Shown here: positions 9,460 to 19,180 of the stretch, in pieces
How positions within the stretch are numbered: position 1 is the stretch's first letter
Layout of the letters: each line of letters opens with the position of its first letter
Assembly: GCA_900318995.1 (NCBI GenBank)
Contig: ONMR01000008.1
Location: forward strand, 1 to 64,000
Source of the DNA: an uncultured Prevotellaceae bacterium
GTDB lineage: Bacteria; Bacteroidota; Bacteroidia; Bacteroidales; Bacteroidaceae
Reading direction: 5' to 3'
DNA length: 64,000 bases
Position numbers and translations under genes: made by a program
Notes under the pieces: model-generated
Told to the model about the DNA's origin: nothing
Database searches by the model: none
The model's input: the letters and a program-made list of their open reading frames with translations, nothing else

Positions 9460-10208
9460 GCGTCGATTATTCCCTTGAAATCGGCAACCTTCAATGAGGC
9501 GCCACCAATCAGACCACCGTCAATGTCAGGCTTTGCAAAGAGCTCACCTGCATTTGAAGGTTTGCATGAGCCGCCGTAGAGAATAGAAGTATCCTCGGCA
9601 ATCTGCTTGCCGTACTTGTCGGCTATGACAGAACGTATGTAAGCATGTATCTCCTCAGCCTGATCGGCAGTAGCGGTCTTACCGGTACCGATAGCCCAGA
9701 TAGGCTCATAGGCTATTGTGATATTCTTGAACTCATCGGCAGAGAGGTTGAATACAGAACCCTCAAGCTCAGCCTTTACAATCTGGTTCTGAATGCCCTT
9801 CTCGCGCTCGTCGAGTGACTCGCCGATGCAGAAGATAACCTTCAGGCCGTTGGCAAGAGCCAGCAGCACCTTCTCCTTGAGGATATCATATGTCTCGTGA
9901 TAATACTCACGGCGCTCTGAGTGACCCAGAATCACATACTCTGCACCGGTTGACTTTACCATAGCGGCCGATACCTCACCGGTATATGCACCTGATTCTT
10001 TGTCTGCGCAGTTCTCTGCAGAGAGGCCGATAACCTTGTGGTCAATGATATCAGAGATCTTTGCAAGATGTATGAACGGCGTGCCGATGATAACATCGCA
10101 ATTGGGTTTGTCAGCAGCCAACACCTCATTCAGCTCTTTTGCAAGAGCAATACCTTCCTGGAGAGTCTTGTTCATCTTCCAGTTTCCGGCAACAATTTTC
10201 TTTCTCAT
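9447..10208 (-). CDS. tpiA: Triosephosphate isomerase
   Basis: A 253-residue TIM-barrel enzyme interconverting DHAP and glyceraldehyde-3-phosphate. It has the NWKMNKT phosphate/Lys motif, catalytic His in [11 protein letters not shown], catalytic Glu in [13 protein letters not shown] and the C-terminal phosphate loop GGLIGGASL. Length is standard. It follows the DoxX-family gene by 21 bp. Confidence 0.97.
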   Translation of the reverse strand: MRKKIVAGNWKMNKTLQEGIALAKELNEVLAADKPNCDVIIGTPFIHLAKISDIIDHKVIGLSAENCADKESGAYTGEVSAAMVKSTGAEYVILGHSERREYYHETYDILKEKVLLALANGLKVIFCIGESLDEREKGIQNQIVKAELEGSVFNLSADEFKNITIAYEPIWAIGTGKTATADQAEEIHAYIRSVIADKYGKQIAEDTSILYGGSCKPSNAGELFAKPDIDGGLIGGASLKVADFKGIIDAWKK

Positions 10209-10229
10209 TTCAAACAGTATTAAAAAATG

Positions 10230-11366
10230 TTATTGAATCAATCCGTTAAGTTTGTCTATAAGTACCACCATCAGAAGCGGAAGTATAAACAGCAGTGCCA
10301 CTGCCCAAGGTGTTCTCATAGGATTGGGAGCAGGCATGCATCCTACAGGTATCTCTTCAAGGGGAGCTCTGAGGATTTCGTCCGATGGAATGCGTGAGTA
10401 ACTCCATTTGTTTACAATTACGCCGTCCTTAAGAAGCACCAGGCCCGGATTGGACCTGACCATAGTCTGAAGAGGGATTTCATCGCAGAAAAGGAAACGC
10501 AGCTCTGCACCTGCGTTTTCGGTCCACTGCCTTACGGTTTCACTTCCGGATGATGTCACTCCTATCATTTCATACCCCCAATAGCTGCAATAATCAAACA
10601 GGTCATCTATCAGGTCCAGACCGTTCTCGCCTGCATCTTCCAGATGCGGTGAAACCAGCAGGAAAGTATACCCGGGATTTGAAAGAATATCGGCTGTCAC
10701 ATCGTTCATCTGACCATCCATCAGCGAGAAATCTGTCATAGCCGGATTCTTCGGACTGCCCAGGACCTCGCCGCGTAAGTCTGTCCCCACCTTATATGGC
10801 CTGAAATCCAATACCGGAAGGCCGGAGATGTTACCCGTCATGAACCTGATTGCCACCAGTGTCACAATAACTGTAATGGCCCAATATCTCTTCTCTTTCA
10901 TAAACGGGACAATCAGACTCCGCTTTATGAAAACTATCAAGGACAGCACCAGCAAGAATACATTCTTGCCGAAAGTCTGCCAATTGGTCAATATAACCGC
11001 ATCACCGAAACAGCCGCAGTCCTCAACCGGATTCTTTATAGCCAGATACAGGGTAAACGGAGTAAGTACGGACATGATCAACAGCACCAGGAAAGATGAA
11101 CCCCGGCTGAAAACACCGACGGTCAGATAAGCTCCGAGCAGGATTTCAAATCCGGCCAGAAGGCAGGCTAGGATTAGCAGGGTTGAGTCCAGCATCATAC
11201 CACCCATGCCGAATGCATAAAGATAATCCGACAACTTTATCTGAGTGCCCACCGGATCTATTGCCTTGGCTATCCCAGAAAACATGAATGTCAAACCCAA
11301 AAGCACCCGGCAGGAATTTACCAGGACCTTTAGTGGCAATTGGTTCTTATTGACTTCGTTTTCCAT
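10230..11366 (-). CDS. DoxX-family membrane protein with a thioredoxin-fold-like tail
   Basis: 378 residues. The N-terminal half has four hydrophobic segments of DoxX/MauE type (VLLGLTFMFSGIAKAIDPVGTQ, then helices to about residue 175, with the DCGCFGDA loop seen in MauE-like proteins). Residues about 200-350 resemble a TlpA-like thioredoxin fold, but where a CxxC would stand the sequence is FLLVSPHLEDAGENG, so no redox-active pair is present there. A last transmembrane helix follows near residue 355. It sits between DUF1599 and tpiA, a conserved Bacteroidales order. Function is unknown. Confidence 0.75.
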   Translation of the reverse strand: MENEVNKNQLPLKVLVNSCRVLLGLTFMFSGIAKAIDPVGTQIKLSDYLYAFGMGGMMLDSTLLILACLLAGFEILLGAYLTVGVFSRGSSFLVLLIMSVLTPFTLYLAIKNPVEDCGCFGDAVILTNWQTFGKNVFLLVLSLIVFIKRSLIVPFMKEKRYWAITVIVTLVAIRFMTGNISGLPVLDFRPYKVGTDLRGEVLGSPKNPAMTDFSLMDGQMNDVTADILSNPGYTFLLVSPHLEDAGENGLDLIDDLFDYCSYWGYEMIGVTSSGSETVRQWTENAGAELRFLFCDEIPLQTMVRSNPGLVLLKDGVIVNKWSYSRIPSDEILRAPLEEIPVGCMPAPNPMRTPWAVALLFILPLLMVVLIDKLNGLIQ

Positions 11367-11372
11367 TGTAAA

Positions 11373-11942
11373 TCAGTCCTTTTGTGATTGCTCTATTATC
11401 TTAATCAGCCCAAATACCGCATAATTGATCATATCCATATAATTGGCGTCAATACCTTCGGAAACCACCGTCTTGCCTTGATGGCTTTCAATTTCCTTAG
11501 TGCGGTTTATCTTGGTCAGAATAAGGTCCGTATATGATGTAGGCCGCATTCCGCGCCATGCCTCATCATAGTCGTGATTTTTTTTCTTCATCAGCTCCAA
11601 CGCTGCAGATGAGTATTTGTCATACTCCTTGAGAGCCCAATCGGCATCCTTGTCAACTGTATCGGAAAAACCGTGTTCCAACTGTATCAGAGCGATGATT
11701 CCATAATTAACAATGCCGATGAGTTCGGAACGGATACCCTCGTCAATGAGCGATACTCCCTTGGTCTCAATACTGCGTATCCGTTTTGCCTTGATGAAAA
11801 TCTGGTCAGTCAGAGACTCAGGACGCATTATGCGCCATGAAGCGCCGTAGTCCTGGAGCTTCTTGACATACAATTCCCGGCACATCCTGATAACCTCTTC
11901 AAACTGTCTGTTTGTATCCGGCATATTCCTGTTGTTACACAT
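11373..11942 (-). CDS. DUF1599 protein with two internal repeats
   Basis: 189 residues (182 if translation starts at the second Met, base 11924). Two repeats of about 65 residues align: KKLQDYGASWRIMRPESLTD...VNYGIIALIQLE and KKNHDYDEAWRGMRPTSYTD...INYAVFGLIKI. This is the nucleotide modification-associated DUF1599 family, common in Bacteroidetes; I cannot assign a reaction. It is the first or second gene of the tpiA operon, 10 bp from the M23 peptidase gene. Confidence 0.85.
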   Translation of the reverse strand: MCNNRNMPDTNRQFEEVIRMCRELYVKKLQDYGASWRIMRPESLTDQIFIKAKRIRSIETKGVSLIDEGIRSELIGIVNYGIIALIQLEHGFSDTVDKDADWALKEYDKYSSAALELMKKKNHDYDEAWRGMRPTSYTDLILTKINRTKEIESHQGKTVVSEGIDANYMDMINYAVFGLIKIIEQSQKD

Positions 11943-11952
11943 ATTCCTTAAG

Positions 11953-12786
11953 TCAATTAACCCTCAATGTCTGTCCAACCTTGATCACGGAATTCCTTGT
12001 AATACCGTTCAGCTTGCATATATTAGCCACTGAGGTCTCGTTCTTCATCGCTATGCCTATCAGAGTATCACCCTTCTTGACCTTGTAATACACCTCCTGG
12101 GTATTCTTCTGATAGACAAAGTAATCCGTCGTAGCCTTCTGATTCTGAAAATCAAACAGTTTGGCGGGGTTGACGGCATGGCCCAGTATCCTGGTCTCAA
12201 AATGCAGATGCGAGCCCGTGGAACGCCCGGTATTACCGCCCAGTCCGATAGGATCTCCCGCATGGACAATATCATTCTCCGATACCAACTTCTTTGACAG
12301 ATGTCCATATACAGTCTCCAGACCGTTAGGATGTCTGATGACCAGATAATGCCCGTAGCCGCGGCGCTCATATCTCGATATACGGACCTTACCGTCAAAA
12401 GCCGCCCTTATGGTATCTCCTGTCAGGACCTTGACATCAATTCCCAAATGCAGTCTTCCTCTGTTCTGGCGGTAGCCGTAGGTGTCTGTTATGCGGGTGC
12501 TGTCCGTAGGCATTACATATCCTTTCATTGATATCACTACAGAGTCTGGCAACTCAACTTCTTCAAACTTATGAACATACACATTGCTCCACTCGGGATA
12601 GAGATATGACGCCGGATTCTCCAAATCCACCGACAAACCGGGATTGAGATGGGCTGGTATTGAGACATGTTCCATAGCTGATACCAGCCTTACTTTTGCC
12701 GGAACCATATCCTGAGAGCACACCCCGACTGACATCAGGAGTGAAACAATAAGAAATACAAATCCCAGCTTCGGTTTAAGGGTCAT
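11953..12786 (-). CDS. Secreted M23 peptidase with LysM domain
   Basis: 277 residues. After a signal peptide (to about residue 24) there is a linker, then a LytM/M23 domain with the zinc motifs HLGID and GSHLHFE, and a C-terminal LysM (YYKVKKGDTLIGIAM...IKVGQTLRVN). It should cleave or bind peptidoglycan in the periplasm. Gene order M23-DUF1599 is consistent with one transcript from upstream of 12786. Confidence 0.92.
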   Translation of the reverse strand: MTLKPKLGFVFLIVSLLMSVGVCSQDMVPAKVRLVSAMEHVSIPAHLNPGLSVDLENPASYLYPEWSNVYVHKFEEVELPDSVVISMKGYVMPTDSTRITDTYGYRQNRGRLHLGIDVKVLTGDTIRAAFDGKVRISRYERRGYGHYLVIRHPNGLETVYGHLSKKLVSENDIVHAGDPIGLGGNTGRSTGSHLHFETRILGHAVNPAKLFDFQNQKATTDYFVYQKNTQEVYYKVKKGDTLIGIAMKNETSVANICKLNGITRNSVIKVGQTLRVN

Positions 12787-12828
12787 TAATATTATTTTAT
12801 TTTTACAATTGGCAAAAATAGTAAAATA

Positions 12829-14925
12829 TCATGATATAGACGACCAGTCATATTCACTTTTCTTCAATCGGCGGAGAACCCTCGCCATAATAGAGTTCTC
12901 AGGGTTTGCAAGGTCGGGGTCACCGGCCACAATCTGTTTGGCTATCTCACGTACGTGTTCAATCAAAGCACCGTCACGTGCCAGGTTTGCAATCTTCAGG
13001 TCAAACGCCATACCGCTCTGCTGGGTTCCCTCCAGGTCGCCGGGACCACGCAGCCTGAGATCCGCCTCGGCTATCTCAAAGCCGTCACATGTGGCAGTCA
13101 TGATCTCAATCCGCTTTCTGGTATCCTCCGATAACTGATAAGGGGTAATAAGCAGGCAGAATGACTGGTCAGCGCCACGGCCCACACGACCGCGCAACTG
13201 ATGTAGTTGTGACAGGCCGAACCTGTTGGCGTTCTCTATCACCATAATGCTTGCATTCGGAACATCCACCCCGACTTCAATCACAGTCGTAGCTACCAGG
13301 ATCTGTGTATCGTTATTCTTGAAACGCAGCATTTCAGCGTCCTTTTCGGCCGGTTTCATGCGACCGTGAACCTTACTCACACTATATCCGGCAAACCTCT
13401 CACATACTATCTTGTAACCATCTTCCAAATTCTTCAGGTCTATCTTTTCGCTCTCCTCAATCAAAGGATAGACTATATATGCCTGACGTCCTTTCTTTAG
13501 TTCACGTTCCAGAAAAGCATATACCGCAGTATGGTTTCCGTCATAATAGTGGTCTGTATGTATGGGCTTACGGCCGGGAGGCAGTTCATCTATGATTGAG
13601 ACATCCAGATCACCGTATAGAGTCATAGCCAGAGTCCTCGGTATGGGTGTGGCGGTCATGACCAACACATGGGGCGGCATCTTGCTCTTGCTCCACAGGC
13701 GGGCTCTTTGGGCAACGCCAAACCGGTGCTGTTCATCTATGACCACAAAACCCAGGTGATAGAACTCAACAGGGTCCTCAAGCACGGCATGAGTACTTAC
13801 CAGAATATTTATGCTGCCGTCTTTAAGGCCTTGCAGGACAGACTCCCTTCGCTTACCCTTGATACTTCCGGTCAACAGTTCAACTCTCAGGCCAAGCCCT
13901 TCTATATATCGGCTGATATTGGAATAATGCTGCTCCGACAGTATTTCAGTAGGAGCCATGATGCATGCCTGATAACCATTGTCTATGGCAATCAGCATTG
14001 TCATCAGCGCCACCATCGTTTTGCCGCTGCCTACATCTCCCTGCAGAAGGCGGTTCATCTGGCGGCCGCTGCCCATGTCGTTGCGTATCTCACGTATCAC
14101 ACGCTTTTGGGCATCAGTCAGGCTGAAAGGCAGTTTGGTATTGTAAAAAGAATTGAATTTCTCACCGACTCTGGCAAACACAAATCCTTTGAAACGGCGC
14201 TGACGGTCACTTGCGTAACGCGCCAGGTTCAGTTGCACATAGAACAGCTCCTCAAACTTGAGCCTGAGCTGGGCCAGACGCAATTCCAGCGGAGTACGCG
14301 GATTATGGATCACCTTCAGGGCATCTGTAAGGTTCATCAGATGTTCTTTTTCACGAATCCAGTCAGGGAGTGTCTCCGGGAGCGGCTCGACTATCAGAGA
14401 CAACAGATTTGCAACCAGTTTGCGTATGGCGGCAGAGTTCAGACCCGCCTTTTTCATACGCTCGGTAGTATTGTAATAGGGTTGCATCCCCATCTCAGAC
14501 AGGTTAATGTTGGCCTCCGGATCTATCTCAGGATGAGCCAAGTTAACCCGGCCTCCAAATATGGTAGGCTTGCCGAACACCACATATTCCACTCCCGGCC
14601 GGTAACGGTCAAGAATGAACTTAATACCGCTGAACCAGACCAAATCCGCCACCCCTGTTCCATCGGTGAAATGGGCAACCAGACGTTTTTTGCGTCCCTC
14701 GCCTATCTGTTCAAAGCCAAGTATCTTGCCTTTAAGTTGGATATAGGGCATCGTGCCGTCAATCTCCTTTATCAGGAAAACTCGGCTACGGTCAATATAT
14801 TTGTAAGGAAAATTGTAAAGCAGATCCTGAAGCGTGCTTATCTGGAGCTCTCCTTTAAGAAGGGCTGCTCTTGCCGGACCTACGCCGGGCAAATACTTGA
14901 CGTCACGCTGATCAAGATCAAGCAT
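12829..14925 (-). CDS. recG: ATP-dependent DNA helicase RecG
   Basis: 698 residues, the usual RecG length. An N-terminal wedge/OB domain (LKGKILGFEQIGEGRKKRLVAHF) precedes SF2 helicase motifs: Walker A LLQGDVGSGKTMVA, DEQH box VVIDEQHRFGV, TATPIPRTLAMTLYGD, and QLRGRVGRG (motif VI). RecG remodels stalled forks. Its ATG touches the DJ-1 gene stop. Confidence 0.97.
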   Translation of the reverse strand: MLDLDQRDVKYLPGVGPARAALLKGELQISTLQDLLYNFPYKYIDRSRVFLIKEIDGTMPYIQLKGKILGFEQIGEGRKKRLVAHFTDGTGVADLVWFSGIKFILDRYRPGVEYVVFGKPTIFGGRVNLAHPEIDPEANINLSEMGMQPYYNTTERMKKAGLNSAAIRKLVANLLSLIVEPLPETLPDWIREKEHLMNLTDALKVIHNPRTPLELRLAQLRLKFEELFYVQLNLARYASDRQRRFKGFVFARVGEKFNSFYNTKLPFSLTDAQKRVIREIRNDMGSGRQMNRLLQGDVGSGKTMVALMTMLIAIDNGYQACIMAPTEILSEQHYSNISRYIEGLGLRVELLTGSIKGKRRESVLQGLKDGSINILVSTHAVLEDPVEFYHLGFVVIDEQHRFGVAQRARLWSKSKMPPHVLVMTATPIPRTLAMTLYGDLDVSIIDELPPGRKPIHTDHYYDGNHTAVYAFLERELKKGRQAYIVYPLIEESEKIDLKNLEDGYKIVCERFAGYSVSKVHGRMKPAEKDAEMLRFKNNDTQILVATTVIEVGVDVPNASIMVIENANRFGLSQLHQLRGRVGRGADQSFCLLITPYQLSEDTRKRIEIMTATCDGFEIAEADLRLRGPGDLEGTQQSGMAFDLKIANLARDGALIEHVREIAKQIVAGDPDLANPENSIMARVLRRLKKSEYDWSSIS

Positions 14926-15473
14926 CAGGCACGGCCGAACATCATCTTTTCACAAACCGAGGCCATTACCTCGTCACCGCGAAGCAGGCTGATGATAGCC
15001 TTTGCAAAATCCACTGCTGCTGCGGGACCGCATGCGGTAATCAGATTTCCGTCCTTTTCAACGAATGATTCCTTGCAGTCCGCCCCTTTTAGCATACCCT
15101 CGCATCCGGGATAGCATGTAGCCTTGCGTCCTTGCAGCAATCCATGCTTGCCCAGCACTGTGGGAGCGGCGCAGATGGCACCTACAGGCAGGTTCTTGGA
15201 CATAGCCTCACGCAACAGAGCCTCCAGACCCTTGTGCTTGCCAAGATTGGTTGATCCGGGCTGTCCACCGGGCAGTATCAGCATCTCCGCATCGCTGAAA
15301 TCAGTGTTCTCAAACAGGTCATCGGCCTGAACGGGAATACCCTGACTGCTCTTGACCAGGAACTCATCGGATATGGATATGGTGTTGACCTCTATTCCGG
15401 CACGGATAAGCATATCCAGCGGAGTTATGGTCTCTATGGCTTCAAAGCCTTCGGCAAGAAAGATGTATACCAT
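14925..15473 (-). CDS. DJ-1/PfpI family protein
   Basis: 182 residues with the DJ-1 fold. The conserved Glu is in LAEGFEAIE, the nucleophile-elbow Cys in GAICAAPTVLGKHG, and the glycine turn ILPGGQPGS is present. Family members act as glyoxalase/deglycase-like or chaperone proteins in the cytosol; this sequence is of the YajL/ThiJ type. It shares its stop with the recG start. Confidence 0.9.
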   Translation of the reverse strand: MVYIFLAEGFEAIETITPLDMLIRAGIEVNTISISDEFLVKSSQGIPVQADDLFENTDFSDAEMLILPGGQPGSTNLGKHKGLEALLREAMSKNLPVGAICAAPTVLGKHGLLQGRKATCYPGCEGMLKGADCKESFVEKDGNLITACGPAAAVDFAKAIISLLRGDEVMASVCEKMMFGRA

Positions 15474-15494
15474 TATTAAACGTCGCTTCGCTCC

Positions 15495-15539
15495 GGCTGT
15501 TGGCTGTTAGCTGTTGGCTATTGGCTTCCATCCGGATGG
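15495..15539. repeat. Degenerate GGCTGTTGGC-type repeat
   Basis: The DJ-1/tonB gap contains GGCTGTTGGCTGTTAGCTG repeating in 7-10 bp steps and then CCATCCGGATGG, a short palindrome. The same words (TTAGCTGTT, CCGGATGG) recur in the argD-argC gap (20596-20665). Confidence 0.55.
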
Positions 15540-15543
15540 GTTA

Positions 15544-16353
15544 TTATTTTAGTTTGAAGTAGTAGGTTATGGTACCGGTCTGGTTGTTAAGGACATCGGA
15601 ACGCTGGAACTTGGCTTTTCTGGCCGCCTCCTCTGAAATTCTTCTCAAATTAGCATCACTTGTATTTGTCCTACTAAGATTTATACTCGTATTAATGACA
15701 TTTCCTTCAGGTGAAACAGTTATGACTACCACTACACGTCCCTCTACAGGAATATCTTGATATGCGGGACGCGGAAGTCCTCCAAGAATATCACGTCCTC
15801 CCAAATCAAAAGTTCCGTAACTGCCTTCGCCTGTTAGTTTGCCGGAATCACTATTTCCACCAGGAGAACCAGGTGTTTCCTGAACGTCGGTGTTGTTCTC
15901 GGTGGGTGCGCTGGCCTGCAGGGTACTGCTTCGGCCGAATGCATTGGCCAGCAGATTGTTGGCCTCTTCGGCAGCCTGACGCTCCTGCTCAGCGCGAATC
16001 TCCTCGGGAGTGGGTTGACGTGGAGTCTCTACGGGCTTGACGGGCTTCTCCTTCTCGCCGGTCTCAATGGCTACCGTCTCCTCAAGATTCTGTGTTATGG
16101 CGGGCTCGGCCTGAGGCGCTACGGGAGCCGGAACAGAAGCAGCCGCAGGAGCCGGCATGGAAGACACCTCAGTAAATTCATAGTCGGTATCCAGATTACC
16201 CATATTGCCAAGCATCACGGGTACGCCGCTCTCTGCCTGCACAGCCGGCTTGTTAAGATGGAGCAACAACAGCAAACATATCACCGCCACATGAAGAAGC
16301 AGTGTCCACAACAATGAGAATATGTTGAAATCCTTCTTTTCTTTCTTATCCAT
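15544..16353 (-). CDS. tonB: TonB-like energy transducer
   Basis: The chosen start MDKKEKKDFNIFSLLW gives 269 residues; an ORF extension to 16410 would overlap exbD and lacks family similarity. There is one N-terminal membrane helix (FSLLWTLLLHVAVICLLLLL), a Pro/Glu-rich periplasmic spacer (residues about 60-150), and a C-terminal TonB fold (LPRPAYQDIPVEGRVVVVI...SEEAARKAKFQ...GTITYYFKLK). It couples proton-motive force to outer-membrane receptors. It lies 4 bp after exbD. Confidence 0.88.
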   Translation of the reverse strand: MDKKEKKDFNIFSLLWTLLLHVAVICLLLLLHLNKPAVQAESGVPVMLGNMGNLDTDYEFTEVSSMPAPAAASVPAPVAPQAEPAITQNLEETVAIETGEKEKPVKPVETPRQPTPEEIRAEQERQAAEEANNLLANAFGRSSTLQASAPTENNTDVQETPGSPGGNSDSGKLTGEGSYGTFDLGGRDILGGLPRPAYQDIPVEGRVVVVITVSPEGNVINTSINLSRTNTSDANLRRISEEAARKAKFQRSDVLNNQTGTITYYFKLK

Positions 16354-16357
16354 AAGA

Positions 16358-16771
16358 TCACTTCCTGTCAGGGCGTCTGGTAGCCAGGACAACCTTGAAC
16401 TGGTTCTCATTAGCTATGTTGAGTACCTTGACAATCTCCTTGTAAGGTACGGACTCATCGGCATAAAGAGCCACGTACATATCAGGTTCCTTCTGAGAAC
16501 AGTCTATAAGGAAATCAGTCAACTCCTCAAACACAATGGGCATTTCGTCATCGTTTCCGAACGCCGTATAGTAGTTCAGGTCTCGGTCTATGATGACGCG
16601 GGTCAGCGGTTTGGCCGATGTCTGCTGCGAGCTCTGCGGCAACAGCACCTTGATGGCGTTGGGGCTGACCATGGTAGATGTTATCATAAAGAATATCAGC
16701 AGCAGGAATATGATGTCGGTCATGGACGACATGCTGAACTGCGGCGATACCTCGTTACGTCTCTTCAGCAT
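16358..16771 (-). CDS. exbD: ExbD/TolR biopolymer transport protein
   Basis: 137 residues with a short cytosolic start (MLKRRNEVSPQFSMSSMTD), one transmembrane helix (IIFLLLIFFMITSTMV) with the conserved membrane Asp just before it, and a periplasmic domain ending DRK. It forms the proton channel with ExbB. It is 1 bp from exbB and 4 bp from tonB. Confidence 0.92.
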   Translation of the reverse strand: MLKRRNEVSPQFSMSSMTDIIFLLLIFFMITSTMVSPNAIKVLLPQSSQQTSAKPLTRVIIDRDLNYYTAFGNDDEMPIVFEELTDFLIDCSQKEPDMYVALYADESVPYKEIVKVLNIANENQFKVVLATRRPDRK

Positions 16772-16772
16772 A

Positions 16773-17474
16773 TCACTTGTCCAGATTTACGGTGAAATCC
16801 TGAATAAAGGATTCCATCTCATTTGCAATACCGTCAACTCTGGCCACCAGGTAGTTGTAAGCGAACAGGGCTATGATGCCCACAATCAGACCGCCTACAG
16901 TGGTGATCATAGCCTCATATATTCCGCTTGAGAGCAGGGATACATCAATGTTGTTGCCTGCGTTTGCCATCTCCCAGAAGGCGCGTACCATACCTATCAC
17001 AGTACCGAGGAAACCTATCATGGGAGCGGCGCTGGCTATGGTTGAAAGGCCCTTCAGACCCTTCTCCAACTTGGCTATCTCTACATTGGCTGCATTCTCC
17101 ATTCCCAACTGGATATCCTTGACGTCATGATCGGACAGACCTACGCCCTTCTCAACTATGCGGCTCAATGGTGATGCGGTTGCCTGGCAGAATATCTGGG
17201 CCGACCTGACCTCACCGCTCTTCATGTAGTCGTTGATACGGTCCATGAAATGGGGATCCTTGATGGCAGCCTTACGGTAAACTGCTATACGGTTAAAGAA
17301 AATGTAGAAACAGAGAATGGACAACAAAAGCAGGATAAGCATGATCCATCCTCCCTTAAGGGCCATATCAAAAAGGTTAATCTTGTCGGCGCTCTCTTCG
17401 GCCAACTGTACGGCAACCGGGCTCTGAGCCAGAGAGTCGCCTAATGCCTGTGCAAGTGTTGATTGTAAGAACAT
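16773..17474 (-). CDS. exbB: ExbB/TolQ/MotA proton channel protein
   Basis: 233 residues. A long N-terminal periplasmic part precedes three transmembrane segments: ILLLLSILCFYIFFNRIAVY, then the conserved ASAAPMIGFLGTVIGMVRAF stretch and TVGGLIVGIIALFAYNYLV. It energises TonB with ExbD. The gene abuts pdxJ, an order I know from other Bacteroidales. Confidence 0.93.
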   Translation of the reverse strand: MFLQSTLAQALGDSLAQSPVAVQLAEESADKINLFDMALKGGWIMLILLLLSILCFYIFFNRIAVYRKAAIKDPHFMDRINDYMKSGEVRSAQIFCQATASPLSRIVEKGVGLSDHDVKDIQLGMENAANVEIAKLEKGLKGLSTIASAAPMIGFLGTVIGMVRAFWEMANAGNNIDVSLLSSGIYEAMITTVGGLIVGIIALFAYNYLVARVDGIANEMESFIQDFTVNLDK

Positions 17475-17475
17475 A

Positions 17476-18192
17476 TTATTTAATGCAGTTTTTATATTCG
17501 CTTATTGTCTTTTCAAGTCCCAGATAGAGTGCATCGCACACAAGTGCATGCCCAATTGAAACCTCATCCAGCCAAGGAATCTGCTGTTTCATGTACTTAA
17601 GGTTAACCAGGCTAAGGTCATGCCCTGCATTCAGTCCCATCCCGCACTCCTTTGCCCTGCGGGCGGCTTCCACGAACGGCTTTATCGCAATCTCCGGCCC
17701 CTTTAGGATATAGTCCGATGCATATGGTTCAGTGTATAGTTCAACCCTGTCAGCTCCGGCCTTTGCAGCCAGTTCTACCATACGGACATCGGCATCCACA
17801 AATACCGATGCACGGATGCTGTTACGTTTAAGTTCACTAATTATGTCTACCAGAAAATCCTGATAGCTCAGGGTGTTCCATCCGTGGTTTGAGGTTATCT
17901 GCTCAGGAGAATCGGGCACAAGCGTAACCTGCGCGGGCTTAACTTTTGTAACGAGTTCCATGAAATCGGGAGCGGGATAACCTTCAATGTTGAATTCAGT
18001 GGTAAGTACCTCCTTAAGGTCATATACATCCTGACGGCGTATGTGTCTTTCATCCGGTCTGGGATGAACCGTTATGCCGTCGGCCCCGAACCTCTCACAG
18101 TCAAGAGCTGTCTTGACAACATCAGGATTATTGCCTCCGCGGGCATTCCTGAGAGTTGCTATCTTATTGATATTTACACTTAATCTTGTCAT
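17476..18192 (-). CDS. pdxJ: Pyridoxine 5'-phosphate synthase
   Basis: The start [20 protein letters not shown] at 18192 matches the family; the upstream Met at 18204 adds only MMGL. 238 residues, TIM barrel. It contains [17 protein letters not shown], the [18 protein letters not shown] loop and the C-terminal [11 protein letters not shown]...VSIGHAL. It condenses aminoacetone phosphate with deoxyxylulose phosphate. First gene of the pdxJ-exbB-exbD-tonB operon. Confidence 0.96.
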   Translation of the reverse strand: MTRLSVNINKIATLRNARGGNNPDVVKTALDCERFGADGITVHPRPDERHIRRQDVYDLKEVLTTEFNIEGYPAPDFMELVTKVKPAQVTLVPDSPEQITSNHGWNTLSYQDFLVDIISELKRNSIRASVFVDADVRMVELAAKAGADRVELYTEPYASDYILKGPEIAIKPFVEAARRAKECGMGLNAGHDLSLVNLKYMKQQIPWLDEVSIGHALVCDALYLGLEKTISEYKNCIK

Positions 18193-18219
18193 AAGTCCCA
18201 TCACTTGAATAAAAAAAAC

Positions 18220-18268
18220 TATCTTTGCGCCGAGCAGAACAATAGTTTTTGCTCAATCAGCAAAGTTA
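18220..18268. promoter_or_regulatory. Overlapping divergent promoters of nadK and pdxJ
   Basis: TATCTTTG (18220-18227, plus) and TAACTTTG (18261-18268, minus strand) both fit TAnnTTTG. They face away in crossing order, so the two transcripts would overlap over about 40 bp and may compete. Confidence 0.55.
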
Positions 18269-18290
18269 ACGAATTTATTCGATATAACGT

Positions 18291-19163
18291 ATGCGTTTCG
18301 CGATATTCGGAAATACGTCACGTGACAAGTTTTGCGGCCATGAGCAGCAGTTCTTCAATCTGCTCCGATCACTCGGTGACATCATATCTGTGGACCGTCC
18401 CTACTATGAGTTCCTGACCCGCACAATGGGGCTGGAGATACCTTATGACAACTTGTTTGAAGGTAATGATTTTACTGCCGATGCTGTGATAAGCGTCGGT
18501 GGCGACGGCACTTTCCTTCGCACTGCCACCCGTGTGGGCAGCAAAGGCATACCTATGGTAGGTATCAACACCGGCCGTTTGGGTTTCCTGGCCGATATCA
18601 CCACAGACCGCATCACCGATGCCATCACCCGCATACATAACGGTGATTACACGCTCGAAGAGCGCAACCTGCTTCAGGTCCGTATGGAAGGTCTGCCCGC
18701 AGGCCACACACCCTATGCCCTGAATGACATCGCCATCCTGAAACATGACATTTCATCGATGATTTCAATAGCCACCAGCGTAGGCGGCACCCCCATGATC
18801 ACCTATCAGGCCGACGGTCTGGTAGCAGCGACGCCTACCGGCTCCACCGCCTACTCCCTGAGCGTGGGCGGCCCCATAATCGCTCCCGGCACCAACGTGA
18901 TCTGCCTTACCCCGGTTGCTCCGCACAGCCTGACCATGCGTCCGCTGGTACTCCCTGCCGATGAGACCATCCGCCTGGACGTAACCAGCCGCAGCCACAG
19001 CTTCCTGGTTTCAATTGACGGTAACAGTTTCAGCTGCCCCGAGCACACCGCCATAGAAATCAGCCGCGCCCCCTTCCGCATCAGCGTCATGAAACCCGCC
19101 AAGGGAGACTTCTTTGCCACCCTCCGCGCCAAAATGCTCTGGGGCACCGACTCCCGAAAATAA
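18291..19163 (+). CDS. nadK: NAD kinase
   Basis: 290 residues; phosphorylates NAD to NADP. The ATP-binding GGDGTFLR motif follows DAVISVGG near residue 65, then GINTGRLGFLADI, the ATPTGSTAYSLSVGGPI substrate loop and the C-terminal SIDGNSF region. Start at the ATG 64 bp after the plus-strand -7 element. It converges on argD across a structured repeat element. Confidence 0.96.
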   Translation: MRFAIFGNTSRDKFCGHEQQFFNLLRSLGDIISVDRPYYEFLTRTMGLEIPYDNLFEGNDFTADAVISVGGDGTFLRTATRVGSKGIPMVGINTGRLGFLADITTDRITDAITRIHNGDYTLEERNLLQVRMEGLPAGHTPYALNDIAILKHDISSMISIATSVGGTPMITYQADGLVAATPTGSTAYSLSVGGPIIAPGTNVICLTPVAPHSLTMRPLVLPADETIRLDVTSRSHSFLVSIDGNSFSCPEHTAIEISRAPFRISVMKPAKGDFFATLRAKMLWGTDSRK

Positions 19164-19180
19164 TTCCTGCAGTTTTTCAA

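Noticed and set aside
13669-15114. Plus-strand ORF of 481 codons opposite recG
   Set aside because: Long only because recG codon usage leaves the antisense frame open; the protein resembles nothing and recG is complete.
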